A DNA stretch of 64,000 nucleotides from NCBI RefSeq assembly GCF_003031585.1, contig NZ_PWAA01000005.1, forward strand, positions 1-64,000, written 5' to 3'. This DNA comes from Thalassobius sp. I31.1 (lineage in GTDB: Bacteria; Pseudomonadota; Alphaproteobacteria; Rhodobacterales; Rhodobacteraceae). Below the pieces are notes generated by a model, which was given only the letters and a program-made list of their open reading frames with translations, did not search any database and was not told where the DNA came from. Numbering within the stretch: the first letter of the stretch is position 1; the number at the start of each line of letters is the position of its first letter. The translations under genes were made by a program, and so were the position numbers. Below are positions 44,749 through 55,841 of the stretch, one piece after another.

Positions 44749-44787
44749 CATAAATTAAAAGCGCGCCACAAAAATGTAGCGCGCTTT
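44749..44787 (-). terminator. Intrinsic terminator of the glycosyltransferase gene
   Basis: AAAGCGCGC and GCGCGCTTT (44758-44766 / 44779-44787) form a perfect 9-bp stem. On the minus strand the stem runs into TTTTAATTT. It lies 70 bp past the glycosyltransferase stop. Confidence 0.75.
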
Positions 44788-44856
44788 CATGATTTTACGA
44801 GGGCAGGAATTCCTGACCTTGAACAGAGTAGAGCATTTGCAAGGGCGAGCCGCCTG

Positions 44857-45603
44857 TTAGCCAAACAGGCGGAAAAGCAGAAAGCGGATGCGGGCAGATG
44901 CGGACTGCAGCAGGTAGGATCGTGATTTCTTTCGCGCGATCTCGTCTTTCTTAACGGTGGCTGTGTCGTCGCCAATGTGAAGCACATCACCGTCTTTCAG
45001 GTGGGCAAGGCGAAAGCCGGACAGCTTGTGTTTCAGGCAGATTTCCCGTTCCGGACCCATATTAGAGAACGGGGCGCAGGCCAGATAGTCGCTGGTCCGA
45101 CGCAGGCCCGGATTGAACGAGAAGCTGCCGTAACGTCGATGGTGCTTTGGGTCGAATTCCCAGTATTCGACGCCGTTTTCGACACGATCCCACAGTTTGT
45201 AGGCTGACAGCGGTGTCTCTTCTGGTGCGCGGACCATAACAGCATGAATGTTTGCAAACTGATCCAGGATCACACGGGATTGTGGTATGAACAGGCCGGT
45301 TGGAAAGACCCAATCGTCTTCGCAGTGATAGATATAGTCGGTATCGACTTCAGCATAGGCACGATCAACAGAATGGATCTGACCCATGTTTTGTTCATTC
45401 TGTATAAACAGATGGGGAATATCCCGAAGGCATCGCGAAACGATGCCTCCGATCTCATGGTTTGTCGAATCCTCGATCACGATTATGCGTTTGACACTTT
45501 CAAGATCGCAGGATGCAATTGAGGTCAGCGTTTTCTCCAGATCATCTGGTCGATTACAACTGGTCAGGACCAATGTGACATCTTTTACTTGATTTTCCAG
45601 CAC
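44857..45603 (-). CDS. Family 2-like glycosyltransferase (GT-A fold)
   Basis: 248 residues with the GT2 start VTLVLTSCNRPDDLEKTLTS, a DxD-like metal/nucleotide site in YHCEDDW, and NMGQIHSVDRAY. It transfers a sugar from a nucleotide-sugar to an unknown acceptor. It uses a GTG start with AAGGAG 7 nt upstream. The gene follows mdh by 21 bp on the same strand but is functionally unrelated. Confidence 0.8.
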   Translation of the reverse strand: MLENQVKDVTLVLTSCNRPDDLEKTLTSIASCDLESVKRIIVIEDSTNHEIGGIVSRCLRDIPHLFIQNEQNMGQIHSVDRAYAEVDTDYIYHCEDDWVFPTGLFIPQSRVILDQFANIHAVMVRAPEETPLSAYKLWDRVENGVEYWEFDPKHHRRYGSFSFNPGLRRTSDYLACAPFSNMGPEREICLKHKLSGFRLAHLKDGDVLHIGDDTATVKKDEIARKKSRSYLLQSASARIRFLLFRLFG

Positions 45604-45624
45604 GCTGCCTCTCCTTGCGTTAGA

Positions 45625-47506
<1,882 letters not shown>

Positions 47507-47510
<4 letters not shown>

Positions 47511-47839
47511 ATCTGTTCACCGGGTGCAACGGCCGCAACCTCTTCGTCGATCGCTTCCCAGGCCTGACCAGAGGCCACAACACATGTCATGCCGTTTGGC
47601 ACGGTGACGGTGATCGTCCAGGTGCCGGTTTCGGTTGAAGCGAAAGTTTCCACCACCGCATTATTCGCCCCCAGCGCCACGGATTGGCGGCTTTCGCCAA
47701 ACCCTTCGGCCAGACGATCCACAACCATTTCACGCGGGGCGCAACGGCTGCCCTGGGCATGTGCATTCTGAACCGCAATCAGTGTTGCCCCAACTGCCAG
47801 AGACAGGGCCAAAAGCGGGGCCAGTATATTCTTCTGCAT
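47507..47839 (-). CDS. Small periplasmic protein, unknown function
   Basis: 110 residues. A signal peptide ending at about AHA-QG, then a mature domain of about 80 residues with Cys at 33 and 85 that could form a disulfide (SRCAPREM and GMTCVVASG). Similar short exported proteins are common in Rhodobacterales, as far as I recall; no function is known. AAGGAA precedes the ATG. Confidence 0.7.
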
Positions 47840-48052
47840 CGGTTTTCCTTTCAGAGCGGGTGCATTTTGCCACCCGTTTCGATCTGATCAGAGGCTTGCC
47901 TGCGTGGCCCTGTCTGCCGTCATCTCTTGCGTCGCGCCGGAATTTTTTGCCCCGGAATGCCTGTGCGCCCTTTTGGACGCCTGATCCTGTAATGCGTTAA
48001 CTTTGCCGGATAAGGCGCAAAGAAGTGGTTAAGCCGCCGTTCGATGCAATTT

Positions 48053-48063
48053 CTGCATTGCAG
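48053..48063. promoter_or_regulatory. Candidate PhaR-type box upstream of the malyl-CoA gene
   Basis: CTGCATTGCAG matches the CTGC-N3-GCAG site described for the PHB regulator PhaR of Paracoccus. It overlaps a possible -35 (TTGCAG) about 70 bp before the start at 48133. The surrounding 290 bp hold no gene. Single short site, so only suggestive. Confidence 0.4.
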
Positions 48064-48132
48064 CAAATTTACACTTGCTAAATCATGCGAATGGGGTGAT
48101 TTTTGCGCAACTTTATTACAAGGCGGAAACAA

Positions 48133-48981
48133 ATGACCCTCTCTCGTCCCCTGCGCTCTGTGCTTTACATCCCGGCTTCTAAAGAACGTGCGCTTGAAAA
48201 AGCCCGTGGTCTGACCTGCGACGCGATTATCTTTGATCTGGAAGATGCGGTTGCGGTGGACGAGAAAGAAAACGCCCGTGTTTTGTTGGGCGAAACTCTG
48301 AAAACCGGCGGTTATGGCAAGCGTATGAAGATCGTGCGCATCAACGGGTTTGACAGTGCCTGGGGCAAAGAGGATGCCGCCGCTGTTGCCACGATGGACG
48401 CCGACGCAGTGCTTTTGCCAAAGGTCGAAAGCGTTGCGCAGCTGGATGCGCTGGCGGCGATCACCGGTGACATGCCGATCTGGGCGATGATGGAAACCCC
48501 GCGTGGGATGATGAATACGGCGGACATCGCCGCACATCCAAAGATGCAGGGTTTTGTTATGGGCACCAATGACCTTGCGAAAGAACTGAACACCCGTTTC
48601 CGCGCGGATCGCCTGCCGATGATGGCGGGGCTTGGCCTGTGTTTGCTGGCGGCGCGGGCCGAAGGGATTGCTGCGATTGATGGCGTGTATAACGCGTTTA
48701 AGGACGAAGACGGTCTGCGCGCAGAATGCGAACAGGGGCGTGACATGGGCTTTGATGGCAAAACCCTGATCCACCCGGCGCAATTGGATGTGGCGAATGA
48801 ATGTTTCGCACCGTCTGAGGCCGAAGCAGATCTGGCCCGCCGTCAGATCGAAGCTTTCAACGCAGCCGAAGCCGCCGGTGAAGGTGTGGCTGTGGTCGAT
48901 GGCAAGATCGTCGAAAATCTCCATATCGTGACCGCAAAACGTATCCTGGCCCAGGTCGAAGCCATTGCCGAAATGGCGTGA
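48133..48981 (+). CDS. HpcH/HpaI-CitE-like CoA-ester lyase, probably (3S)-malyl-CoA thioesterase (Mcl2)
   Basis: 282 residues: RSVLYIPASKERALEKA, DAIIFDLEDAVAVDEK, METPRGMMN (metal-binding Glu), and KTLIHPAQLDVAN. The family covers malyl-CoA lyases (Mcl1, about 320 residues) and the shorter (3S)-malyl-CoA thioesterases (Mcl2, about 280); the length favours Mcl2. The nearby mesaconyl-CoA hydratase gene supports the ethylmalonyl-CoA pathway. The start at 48133 has AAGGCGGA. Confidence 0.82.
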   Translation: MTLSRPLRSVLYIPASKERALEKARGLTCDAIIFDLEDAVAVDEKENARVLLGETLKTGGYGKRMKIVRINGFDSAWGKEDAAAVATMDADAVLLPKVESVAQLDALAAITGDMPIWAMMETPRGMMNTADIAAHPKMQGFVMGTNDLAKELNTRFRADRLPMMAGLGLCLLAARAEGIAAIDGVYNAFKDEDGLRAECEQGRDMGFDGKTLIHPAQLDVANECFAPSEAEADLARRQIEAFNAAEAAGEGVAVVDGKIVENLHIVTAKRILAQVEAIAEMA

Positions 48982-49023
48982 TGCTGTAGGTGTAGCGCAA
49001 ACTTACATCTCGGAGACTTCGCC

Positions 49024-49572
49024 ATGATCCTTCTTCTCGCCGGTCTTGCCCTTTGGTCGGGCGCCCACCTTTTGAAACGCCTTGCACCTGATGCGCGCAC
49101 CAATTTGGGGGCCAGAAGCAAGAGCATCATCGCGATCGCGATCTTTTGGTCCGTGGTTTTGATGGTCATCGGCTATCGCACCTGGGACAGTTTTGACCTG
49201 TTCATCGTGCCCACAGGGCTGCGTCACCTGAACAACCTGATGGTGCTGATTGCGATCTATATGATGAGCCCGGCTGCCAAACGCGGCGTGCTGCTGAACG
49301 GCGTGCGTCACCCGATGCTGATCGGCTTCAAGCTTTGGGCGCTGGCCCATCTCATGGTGAACCCGGATCCGGCTTCTATGGTATTGTTCGGCGGTCTTCT
49401 GGCATGGGCCGTGGTGGAAGTGATCGTGATCAATCGCGCAGATCGCGGCTGGTCCCCACGTCCCCGTGGCAAACTGGCGATGGACGCGATGTTCTTTGTG
49501 GCTTCCATCATTCTGATGGGCGTGATCGGTATGATCCACATGCACCTCGGCCCTATGCCGTTTGGAGGATAA
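49024..49572 (+). CDS. NnrU-family membrane protein
   Basis: 182 residues with about five hydrophobic helices. NnrU features are GLRHLNNLMVLIAIYMM, VRHPMLIGFKLWALAHLMVN and a C-terminal MIHMHLGP. The family is named from a denitrification cluster but is widespread and of unknown function; related proteins act in carotenoid isomerisation. It lies 42 bp after the Mcl2-like gene and 4 bp before the DUF1737 gene. Confidence 0.88.
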   Translation: MILLLAGLALWSGAHLLKRLAPDARTNLGARSKSIIAIAIFWSVVLMVIGYRTWDSFDLFIVPTGLRHLNNLMVLIAIYMMSPAAKRGVLLNGVRHPMLIGFKLWALAHLMVNPDPASMVLFGGLLAWAVVEVIVINRADRGWSPRPRGKLAMDAMFFVASIILMGVIGMIHMHLGPMPFGG

Positions 49573-49576
49573 CCTG

Positions 49577-49780
49577 ATGAAACTATACCGTTTATTGACC
49601 GAAGAAGACACAGCCGCCTTCTGCCACAAAGTATCCGAAGCCATATCCAAAGGCTGGGAGCTTTACGGCGATCCGACCTATGCATTTGACGCTGCAAATG
49701 GCGTCATGCGCTGTGGTCAGGCCGTCACGAAAGAGGTCGACGCAGACTATCACCCCGACATGAAACTGGGAGCACAGTAA
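49577..49780 (+). CDS. DUF1737 small protein
   Basis: 67 residues: KLYRLLTEEDTAAFCHKV, then SKGWELYGDPTYAFD, the DUF1737 pattern. GGAGG stands 9 nt before the ATG at 49577. Its stop overlaps the mch start (TAATG). Often found beside mesaconyl-CoA hydratase genes in roseobacters, as far as I recall; function unknown. Confidence 0.85.
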   Translation: MKLYRLLTEEDTAAFCHKVSEAISKGWELYGDPTYAFDAANGVMRCGQAVTKEVDADYHPDMKLGAQ

Positions 49781-50805
49781 TGAAAACCAACACGGGCCGA
49801 TTTTTTGAAGACTACAAACTGGGCGAAGTCATTCCCCACGCTGTGCCGCGCACCCTGTCAGGGGGCGAACGTGCTGCTTATACGTCGCTGTATCCGACAC
49901 GATTTGCGCTGACGTCTTCCGATGAATTTGCCCGTGTGTCTGGCCTGCCGCAAGCGCCTTTGGATGAATTGATTGCCTTCCACACGGTGTTTGGCAAAAC
50001 CGTGCCGGATATTTCCCTGAATGCGGTGGCGAACCTTGGCTATGCGGAAGGGCGCTGGCATCTGCCTGTGTACCCTGGTGATACTCTGCGGTCTGAAAGC
50101 GAAGTCATTGGTTTGAAGCAGAACTCCAACGGTAAAAGCGGTGTCGTCTGGGTGCGGACCCGTGGTCTGAACCAACGCGATGAGCTGGTGATGGATTATG
50201 TGCGTTGGGTGATGGTGCGTAAGGGTAATTTGGATGCAGATGCCCCTGAAACTGTGATCCCTGACTTGGCGAAAACAGTGTCTGCCGATGATCTGGTGAT
50301 CCCGGCTGGGCTGGATTTCAGCAACTATGATTTTACCCTGGCTGGCGAAGCGCATCGCTGGGGCGATTATGAGGTTGGAGAGGTGATTGATCACGTCGAT
50401 GGTGTGACCGTGGAAGAGGCGGAGCACATGATGGCGACACGCCTGTGGCAGAACACCGCCAAAGTACATTTTGACGCCACCAACCGTGCGGATGGCAAAC
50501 GTCTGATCTATGGCGGTCACGTGATTTCTATGGCGCGGGCCTTGTCCTTCAACGGTCTCGCCAACGCGCAAATGATCGTTGCCTTGAATGGTGGCGCACA
50601 TGCGAACCCTTGTTTCTCAGGCGACACAATCCGCGCCTGGACCGAGGTTCTGGACAAAGCTGAAACCAGCGCCCCCGGCGTCGGTGCCATCCGCCTGCGT
50701 CTGGTTGCCACCAAAGGCAAGGCCGGTGATCTGCGTGGTGAAGACGGCAAATACCTGTCTGATGTTTTGCTTGATCTTGACTACTGGGCGCTGATGCCTG
50801 TGTGA
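49780..50805 (+). CDS. mch: Mesaconyl-CoA hydratase (MaoC family)
   Basis: 341 residues, double hot-dog MaoC-type protein. N-terminal GRFFEDYKLGEVIPHA, a catalytic FALTSSDEFARV region, and VHFDA plus IYGGHVISMARALSFNG in the second half. The size matches Mch of Rhodobacter sphaeroides (about 343), which interconverts mesaconyl-CoA and beta-methylmalyl-CoA in the ethylmalonyl-CoA pathway for acetyl-CoA assimilation. It is coupled to the DUF1737 gene and followed by a perfect hairpin. Confidence 0.88.
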   Translation: MKTNTGRFFEDYKLGEVIPHAVPRTLSGGERAAYTSLYPTRFALTSSDEFARVSGLPQAPLDELIAFHTVFGKTVPDISLNAVANLGYAEGRWHLPVYPGDTLRSESEVIGLKQNSNGKSGVVWVRTRGLNQRDELVMDYVRWVMVRKGNLDADAPETVIPDLAKTVSADDLVIPAGLDFSNYDFTLAGEAHRWGDYEVGEVIDHVDGVTVEEAEHMMATRLWQNTAKVHFDATNRADGKRLIYGGHVISMARALSFNGLANAQMIVALNGGAHANPCFSGDTIRAWTEVLDKAETSAPGVGAIRLRLVATKGKAGDLRGEDGKYLSDVLLDLDYWALMPV

Positions 50806-50815
50806 GCTATAGTTG

Positions 50816-50842
50816 CGTGACACTGAGAGTATCAGTGTCACG
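50816..50842 (+). terminator. Perfect 11-bp hairpin after mch
   Basis: CGTGACACTGA pairs completely with TCAGTGTCACG around GAGTA, 10 bp past the mch stop. The T-run (TTTTTTT) comes only about 15 nt later, so termination may be imprecise; it could also be an RNA 3'-end-stabilising element. Confidence 0.5.
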
Positions 50843-50961
50843 TGTATGCAATGACAATTTTTTTGTTTTGTGTGGCCGCCATTTTGCTGCAATTTGGGTA
50901 ATGGCGGTTCTCTCTCCTGAGGGAGGTGATATTTGGATAGAACGATAGTTAAGGTTTTACC

Positions 50962-51729
50962 ATGAGTGACGATCTTGTCGGACAGCTTCAAGATGATATT
51001 CAGACTTTGATAGATAACCTAACAGCACCTGCGAGCTTGGAAAAATCACGTATTAGAAGTGTTTCTACAAGTATATGTCGGCGTTGGCTTATCGATAGAG
51101 GCTTGTCCAACTTGGCACACACGATGGGAGTGTGTCCGACGCTTCCAGCGTTAGATAATACATCGCATGTTTTCGACATTGAGAAGTGGAAGCATGTGGA
51201 GTTTTATACTCTCGGCGGTGTATCTCTGGAGGGGTTTCCTATCAACTCCATCTACCGGCCACAGTTTGGTTTTCCGGGGAACCCGAATTTTGTGCTCCCG
51301 AAGCTTAAAGAATACTCCCCAGCTAAATTTCTTAATCGTAAGTGTTCCTTTGGGCAAAGAACATGGTTCACCACTGAAAACGTACTACGTTACATGGCCA
51401 ACAAAGCTGGTGGTGTGCATTTTGATACGAAACGAGAGAAAGATATTGATCGAAAGATTGATGTGGTGCGGGAAAAATACACAGTCGTATCCGAGGCCGG
51501 AATGTCCAACGAAGCTCAGAGCATTCAATTGGTCATAGCGGGCACTTTTGAAGAACAGTTCGATTTTTGCTACCTTGAAATGATTTCAATCGCTCAGTCG
51601 CTTTGCAATGTTCGGTTTGATGGGAAACCCGTCGTACACAAGTTGAGGCTTGGTGAAGACGAAACGGGCTTTGGAGATGACATTTTACTCGGGCATAGTC
51701 ATCATCGCAGAATTGATCTTCCAAATTGA
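50962..51729 (+). CDS. Unrecognised 255-aa protein, AT-richer gene
   Basis: 255 residues, soluble, with no signal or membrane segment. The N-terminal 40 residues look helical. The only segment that recalls a pattern is YMANKAGGVHFDT (about residue 145), similar to an ANK-GGxH motif I have seen in uncharacterised proteins. Upstream there is GGGAGG at about 50923 but no clear site right before the ATG. Codon use is noticeably AT-richer than its neighbours, suggesting a recent arrival between mch and sdhC. No function assigned. Confidence 0.65.
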   Translation: MSDDLVGQLQDDIQTLIDNLTAPASLEKSRIRSVSTSICRRWLIDRGLSNLAHTMGVCPTLPALDNTSHVFDIEKWKHVEFYTLGGVSLEGFPINSIYRPQFGFPGNPNFVLPKLKEYSPAKFLNRKCSFGQRTWFTTENVLRYMANKAGGVHFDTKREKDIDRKIDVVREKYTVVSEAGMSNEAQSIQLVIAGTFEEQFDFCYLEMISIAQSLCNVRFDGKPVVHKLRLGEDETGFGDDILLGHSHHRRIDLPN

Positions 51730-51780
51730 GAAAGGGCTTTTTGCCTGAAGTGTGCGTTAGCGATAGCAATCGACATTTTT

Positions 51781-51811
51781 TGTGATCACGAAAAATAATC
51801 ATGTGATCACA
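51781..51811. promoter_or_regulatory. Paired TGTGATCAC operator upstream of the sdh operon
   Basis: TGTGATCAC at 51781-51789 and perfect TGTGATCACA at 51802-51811, starts exactly 21 bp apart, 204-234 bp before sdhC. Spacing, box order and flanking T/A tracts match the pair upstream of sucC (43214-43244). The rest of the 285-bp gap (51730-52014) holds the presumed sdh promoter and leader. Confidence 0.7.
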
Positions 51812-52014
51812 AAATGGTAAAAATATCGCGATCAGAGGCAATACCGCTGCGAAAGTTGCAAAAAACAACATCGAAAGGTGTGACATTCGGGAAATATTCA
51901 GTATTGATGGGTGAAATCCGGCGCAGGCGGCATTTTCCCGTCTGATTCCGACATGTCCTGCCGGCAGGCCAGCAGGGCCAACATAAGGCAGACCAACCGC
52001 AAGGGGGCACCCAC

Positions 52015-52398
52015 ATGGCTGACGTAAACCGGGGTAACCGGCCGCTATCGCCGCATCTGACGATTTACCGTCCACAGTTCACTTCTGTGACTTCTATTTT
52101 AACCCGTATCACTGGCAATGCTCTGATCGTTGGCACGCTGCTGACCGTCTGGTGGCTGATTGCCCTGGCATCTGGTCCGGAATACTTTGAATGCGCGAAT
52201 GCGGTCATGACCTCCTGGTTTGGCAAGCTTGTGATGCTGGGGTCCCTCTGGGCGCTTTCCTATCACTATATGGCGGGTCTGCGTCACCTCTGGTGGGATT
52301 CAGGTCGCGGGTTTGAGCTGGACAAAGCCAGGACCCTGGCCATCGTTGTTGTCGCAGGGTCGTTCGTTCTGACGATCCTTGCCCTGCTGATTATATAA
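52015..52398 (+). CDS. sdhC: Succinate dehydrogenase cytochrome b556 subunit
   Basis: 127 residues, three transmembrane helices. The SdhC signature RPLSPHLTIYRPQ at the N-terminus and the haem ligand region SYHYMAGLRHLWWD are present. It anchors the complex and binds haem b and ubiquinone. AAGGGGG stands about 8 nt before the ATG. First gene of the sdh operon. Confidence 0.96.
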   Translation: MADVNRGNRPLSPHLTIYRPQFTSVTSILTRITGNALIVGTLLTVWWLIALASGPEYFECANAVMTSWFGKLVMLGSLWALSYHYMAGLRHLWWDSGRGFELDKARTLAIVVVAGSFVLTILALLII

Positions 52399-52411
52399 GG
52401 GAGCGCAAAAC

Positions 52412-52783
52412 ATGTCTTTTCTGACTGACCGTAAACGCGCCAACGGCCTTGGGTCTTCCAAATCCGGCACCGCACACCACTGGCAGATGATGATTGGATC
52501 CACCGCGCTGATCCTGCTGGTACCGCTGTTTGTCTATGTCTTCGGGTCTGCCATCGGGCTGGCCTATGACGATGCGATTGCGCATTTCGCCAAACCGTTC
52601 AACGCCATCATCACCGGCCTGACCATCACCGTTGCCATGATCCACTTTCGCCACGGTGTTCAGATCATGCTGGAAGATTATGTGCATGGTCACACCCGGA
52701 CCTATCTGATCGCGGGCGCCGCCTGCCTGAGCTATGGCCTCATTGCCGTTGCTCTTTTCGCTCTCGCACGTATCGCCCTCTGA
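52412..52783 (+). CDS. sdhD: Succinate dehydrogenase hydrophobic membrane anchor subunit
   Basis: 123 residues, three helices; HFRHGVQIMLEDYVHG carries the second haem histidine and the Asp-Tyr of the quinone site. GGGAG precedes the ATG, 13 bp after sdhC. Confidence 0.95.
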   Translation: MSFLTDRKRANGLGSSKSGTAHHWQMMIGSTALILLVPLFVYVFGSAIGLAYDDAIAHFAKPFNAIITGLTITVAMIHFRHGVQIMLEDYVHGHTRTYLIAGAACLSYGLIAVALFALARIAL

Positions 52784-52808
52784 TTGATGGCTGTAAGGAA
52801 TTAGAACA

Positions 52809-54614
52809 ATGGCAGCATATGAATATGAAACCCACGAATTTGACGTCGTGGTTGTCGGTGCCGGTGGCGCAGGTCTGCGCGCAACCCTTGGCATGGCAGA
52901 ACAAGGGCTGAAGACCGCCTGTATTTCCAAAGTATTCCCAACCCGTTCCCACACGGTTGCGGCGCAGGGCGGTATTGCCGCGTCTTTGTCCAACATGGGG
53001 CCGGACCACTGGCAGTGGCACATGTTTGACACTGTAAAAGGGTCTGACTGGCTGGGTGACACGGATGCGATGGAATATCTCGCCCGTGAAGCCCCCAAAG
53101 CCGTGTATGAACTGGAACATTACGGTGTGCCGTTCTCACGTACCGAAGAAGGCAAAATTTATCAGCGTCCGTTTGGTGGTCACACCACTGAATTCGGTGA
53201 TGGCCCACCCGTACAGCGGACATGTGCTGCGGCGGACCGGACCGGTCACGCGATCCTGCACACGCTGTATGGTCAGTCCCTGAAGCATAACGCAGAATTC
53301 TACATCGAATATTTCGCCATTGATCTGATCATGTCGGAAGACGGTCAGTGTCAGGGTGTTGTCTGCTGGAAACTCGATGACGGCACGATCCACGTCTTTA
53401 ACGCCAAGATGGTTGTTCTGGCGACCGGTGGTTATGGCCGTGCTTACTTCTCTGCGACCTCTGCCCACACCTGTACGGGTGACGGTGGCGGTATGGTGGC
53501 CCGTGCGGGTCTGCCTTTGCAGGACATGGAGTTTGTGCAGTTCCACCCGACCGGCATCTATGGGTCTGGCTGTCTGATCACAGAAGGTGCGCGCGGCGAA
53601 GGCGGCTATCTGACCAACTCGGAGGGTGAACGTTTCATGGAACGTTACGCCCCCCAGTATAAAGACCTGGCCCCACGCGATTATGTGTCCCGCTGTATGA
53701 CCATGGAAATCCGCGAAGGTCGTGGTGTTGGTAAAGAAGGCGATCACATCCACCTGCACCTGAACCACCTGCCACCGGAGACCCTGGCCGAACGCCTGCC
53801 GGGTATTTCTGAAAGCGCACGGATCTTTGCCGGTGTTGATCTGACCAAAGAGCCGATCCCGGTTCTGCCGACAGTGCACTACAACATGGGCGGTATTCCG
53901 ACCAACTATTATGGCGAAGCCCTGAACCCGACTGCAGAAGATCCAAACGCTGTTGTGCCTGGCCTGATGGCCGTGGGCGAAGCGGGTTGTGCCTCTGTGC
54001 ATGGTGCGAACCGTCTTGGCTCCAACTCGCTGATTGACCTTGTGGTCTTTGGGCGTGCGGCTGCGATCCGCGCGGGTAAAGTTGTGGATGCAGATGCACC
54101 AAACCCGGTTCTGAACCAGGCGTCTGTCGACAAGGCGCTGGATCGTTTCGACGGTCTGCGTCACGCCAAAGGTGGCACCCCAACTGCGGAACTGCGTCTT
54201 GAGATGCAGAAAACCATGCAGGCGGATGCGGCTGTCTTCCGCGAAGCCAGCACCCTGTCTGAAGGTGTTGAGAAGATGACCGGCGTTGCAGCTAAGCTGG
54301 ACGATCTGGCCGTGTCTGACCGCACCATGATCTGGAACACAGATCTGATGGAAACGCTGGAACTGACCAACCTGATGCCAAATGCTCTGGCGACGATTGT
54401 TGGCGCTGAGGCCCGTAAAGAAAGCCGTGGCGCACACGCCCATGAAGATCACCCGACACGGGATGACGAAAACTGGCGCGTGCACACTATCAGCCGTGTG
54501 GAAGGCAACAAAGTTGAACTGTCCCACCGTCCGGTTGTGACAGATCCGCTGACCACAGAAGCAGAAGGCGGCATCGAGCTGAAGAAAATCGCACCAAAGG
54601 CGCGGACTTTCTGA
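52809..54614 (+). CDS. sdhA: Succinate dehydrogenase flavoprotein subunit
   Basis: 601 residues. FAD-binding [12 protein letters not shown], the histidyl-FAD attachment His48 ([13 protein letters not shown]), the active-site region HPTGIYGSG through TEGARGEGG, and [17 protein letters not shown]. It oxidises succinate to fumarate. AAGGA precedes the ATG. Its stop overlaps the start of a lipoprotein gene by 1 bp. Confidence 0.97.
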   Translation: MAAYEYETHEFDVVVVGAGGAGLRATLGMAEQGLKTACISKVFPTRSHTVAAQGGIAASLSNMGPDHWQWHMFDTVKGSDWLGDTDAMEYLAREAPKAVYELEHYGVPFSRTEEGKIYQRPFGGHTTEFGDGPPVQRTCAAADRTGHAILHTLYGQSLKHNAEFYIEYFAIDLIMSEDGQCQGVVCWKLDDGTIHVFNAKMVVLATGGYGRAYFSATSAHTCTGDGGGMVARAGLPLQDMEFVQFHPTGIYGSGCLITEGARGEGGYLTNSEGERFMERYAPQYKDLAPRDYVSRCMTMEIREGRGVGKEGDHIHLHLNHLPPETLAERLPGISESARIFAGVDLTKEPIPVLPTVHYNMGGIPTNYYGEALNPTAEDPNAVVPGLMAVGEAGCASVHGANRLGSNSLIDLVVFGRAAAIRAGKVVDADAPNPVLNQASVDKALDRFDGLRHAKGGTPTAELRLEMQKTMQADAAVFREASTLSEGVEKMTGVAAKLDDLAVSDRTMIWNTDLMETLELTNLMPNALATIVGAEARKESRGAHAHEDHPTRDDENWRVHTISRVEGNKVELSHRPVVTDPLTTEAEGGIELKKIAPKARTF

Positions 54615-54943
54615 TGCGCCGTATGGCTTCATATATTGCACTGGCTGCGGTGGCATTTGCCGCTGCGGGTTGTACGTTGCAGGAACAGGTCGACAACACC
54701 ACACGCGCAGCAGCCCTGCGCACCGTGGTGTCCGTGTCCGAGGATAAATTCCCCGGCGTGAACGTCGAACCTGTTGCCGCCTGCATCATCAACCAGGCCA
54801 GCAGCAATGAAATATTCACACTTGCCGGTGCAGCTGTCACGGGCATTAATGATTCAACCGTTGAGACCGTGGTCAACATCGCCGCGCGCCCGGATGCTGT
54901 GAAATGCATCGCCCGGGAAAGTCTCAGCGGCATTCAGCTATAG
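54614..54943 (+). CDS. Small lipoprotein encoded between sdhA and sdhB
   Basis: 109 residues with a lipoprotein signal peptide (lipobox AAAGC, Cys20) and a mature domain of about 85 residues with two further cysteines (Cys58 and Cys98), possibly a disulfide. The start overlaps the sdhA stop (TGATG), and sdhB begins 10 bp after its end, so it is made with the complex. No family function known; it may be an assembly or accessory factor, or a passenger. Confidence 0.75.
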   Translation: MRRMASYIALAAVAFAAAGCTLQEQVDNTTRAAALRTVVSVSEDKFPGVNVEPVAACIINQASSNEIFTLAGAAVTGINDSTVETVVNIAARPDAVKCIARESLSGIQL

Positions 54944-54953
54944 GAGAAGACTG

Positions 54954-55733
54954 ATGGCAGAATTCAGACTCCCCAAGAACTCCCGCATGGTGACAGGCAA
55001 GACCTGGCCCAAGCCGGAAGGCGCAACCAACGTCCGTAAATTCCAGATTTACCGCTGGAACGAAGAAGACGGCAAGAACCCGCAGGTCGACACCTATTTT
55101 GTGGATCTCGACACCTGTGGTCCGATGGTTTTGGATGCGCTGATCAAGATCAAAACGGATATTGACCCGACACTGGCCTTCCGCCGGTCCTGTCGTGAAG
55201 GCATCTGTGGATCCTGTGCGATGAACATCGACGGCATCAACACGCTGGCCTGTATCTATGGCATGGATGAAATCAAGGGCGACGTAAAAATCTACCCGCT
55301 GCCACACATGCCGGTGGTGCGCGACCTGATCCCGGATCTGACGCATTTCTATGCCCAGCACGCATCCATCATGCCGTGGCTGGAAACCAAGACCAACCGC
55401 CCTGCGAAGGAATGGAAGCAGTCCATCGCCGATCGTAAAAAACTGGATGGTCTCTATGAATGCGTGATGTGTGCGTCTTGTTCCACATCCTGCCCAAGCT
55501 ACTGGTGGAACGGTGATAAATATCTCGGTCCAGCCGCGCTGTTGCATGCGTATCGCTGGATCATTGATTCACGGGATGAAGCGACGGGTGAGCGCCTGGA
55601 CGAGCTGGATGATCCGTTCAAACTGTACCGCTGCCACACCATCATGAACTGCGCCAAGACCTGCCCGAAAGGCCTGAACCCGGCCAAGGCAATCGCTGAA
55701 ATCAAGCAACTGCTTGTTGAACGCGCGGCGTAA
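54954..55733 (+). CDS. sdhB: Succinate dehydrogenase iron-sulfur subunit
   Basis: 259 residues. [2Fe-2S] ligands in [12 protein letters not shown] followed by Cys in LACIYG; the [4Fe-4S] and [3Fe-4S] ligands in [15 protein letters not shown] and [17 protein letters not shown]. It carries electrons from FAD to the membrane quinone site. Ended by a strong terminator at 55758. Confidence 0.97.
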   Translation: MAEFRLPKNSRMVTGKTWPKPEGATNVRKFQIYRWNEEDGKNPQVDTYFVDLDTCGPMVLDALIKIKTDIDPTLAFRRSCREGICGSCAMNIDGINTLACIYGMDEIKGDVKIYPLPHMPVVRDLIPDLTHFYAQHASIMPWLETKTNRPAKEWKQSIADRKKLDGLYECVMCASCSTSCPSYWWNGDKYLGPAALLHAYRWIIDSRDEATGERLDELDDPFKLYRCHTIMNCAKTCPKGLNPAKAIAEIKQLLVERAA

Positions 55734-55757
55734 GCCAGCAGAACACTGAAAATCAGA

Positions 55758-55785
55758 ACGCCCGCCTTTGTCACGGGCGTTTTTT
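55758..55785 (+). terminator. Intrinsic terminator of the sdh operon
   Basis: ACGCCCG (55758-55764) pairs with CGGGCGT (55774-55780), followed by TTTTT, 25 bp past the sdhB stop. Confidence 0.88.
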
Positions 55786-55841
55786 GTTGCTCTGTTGTCT
55801 GAAATAACCAGGATAGAGGCATGTAATGAGTGAGGGGCAGA

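Noticed and set aside
53136-54704. A 522-codon open frame on the minus strand opposite sdhA
   Set aside because: Same effect: sdhA is unmistakable on the other strand and the antisense product has no recognisable domain.
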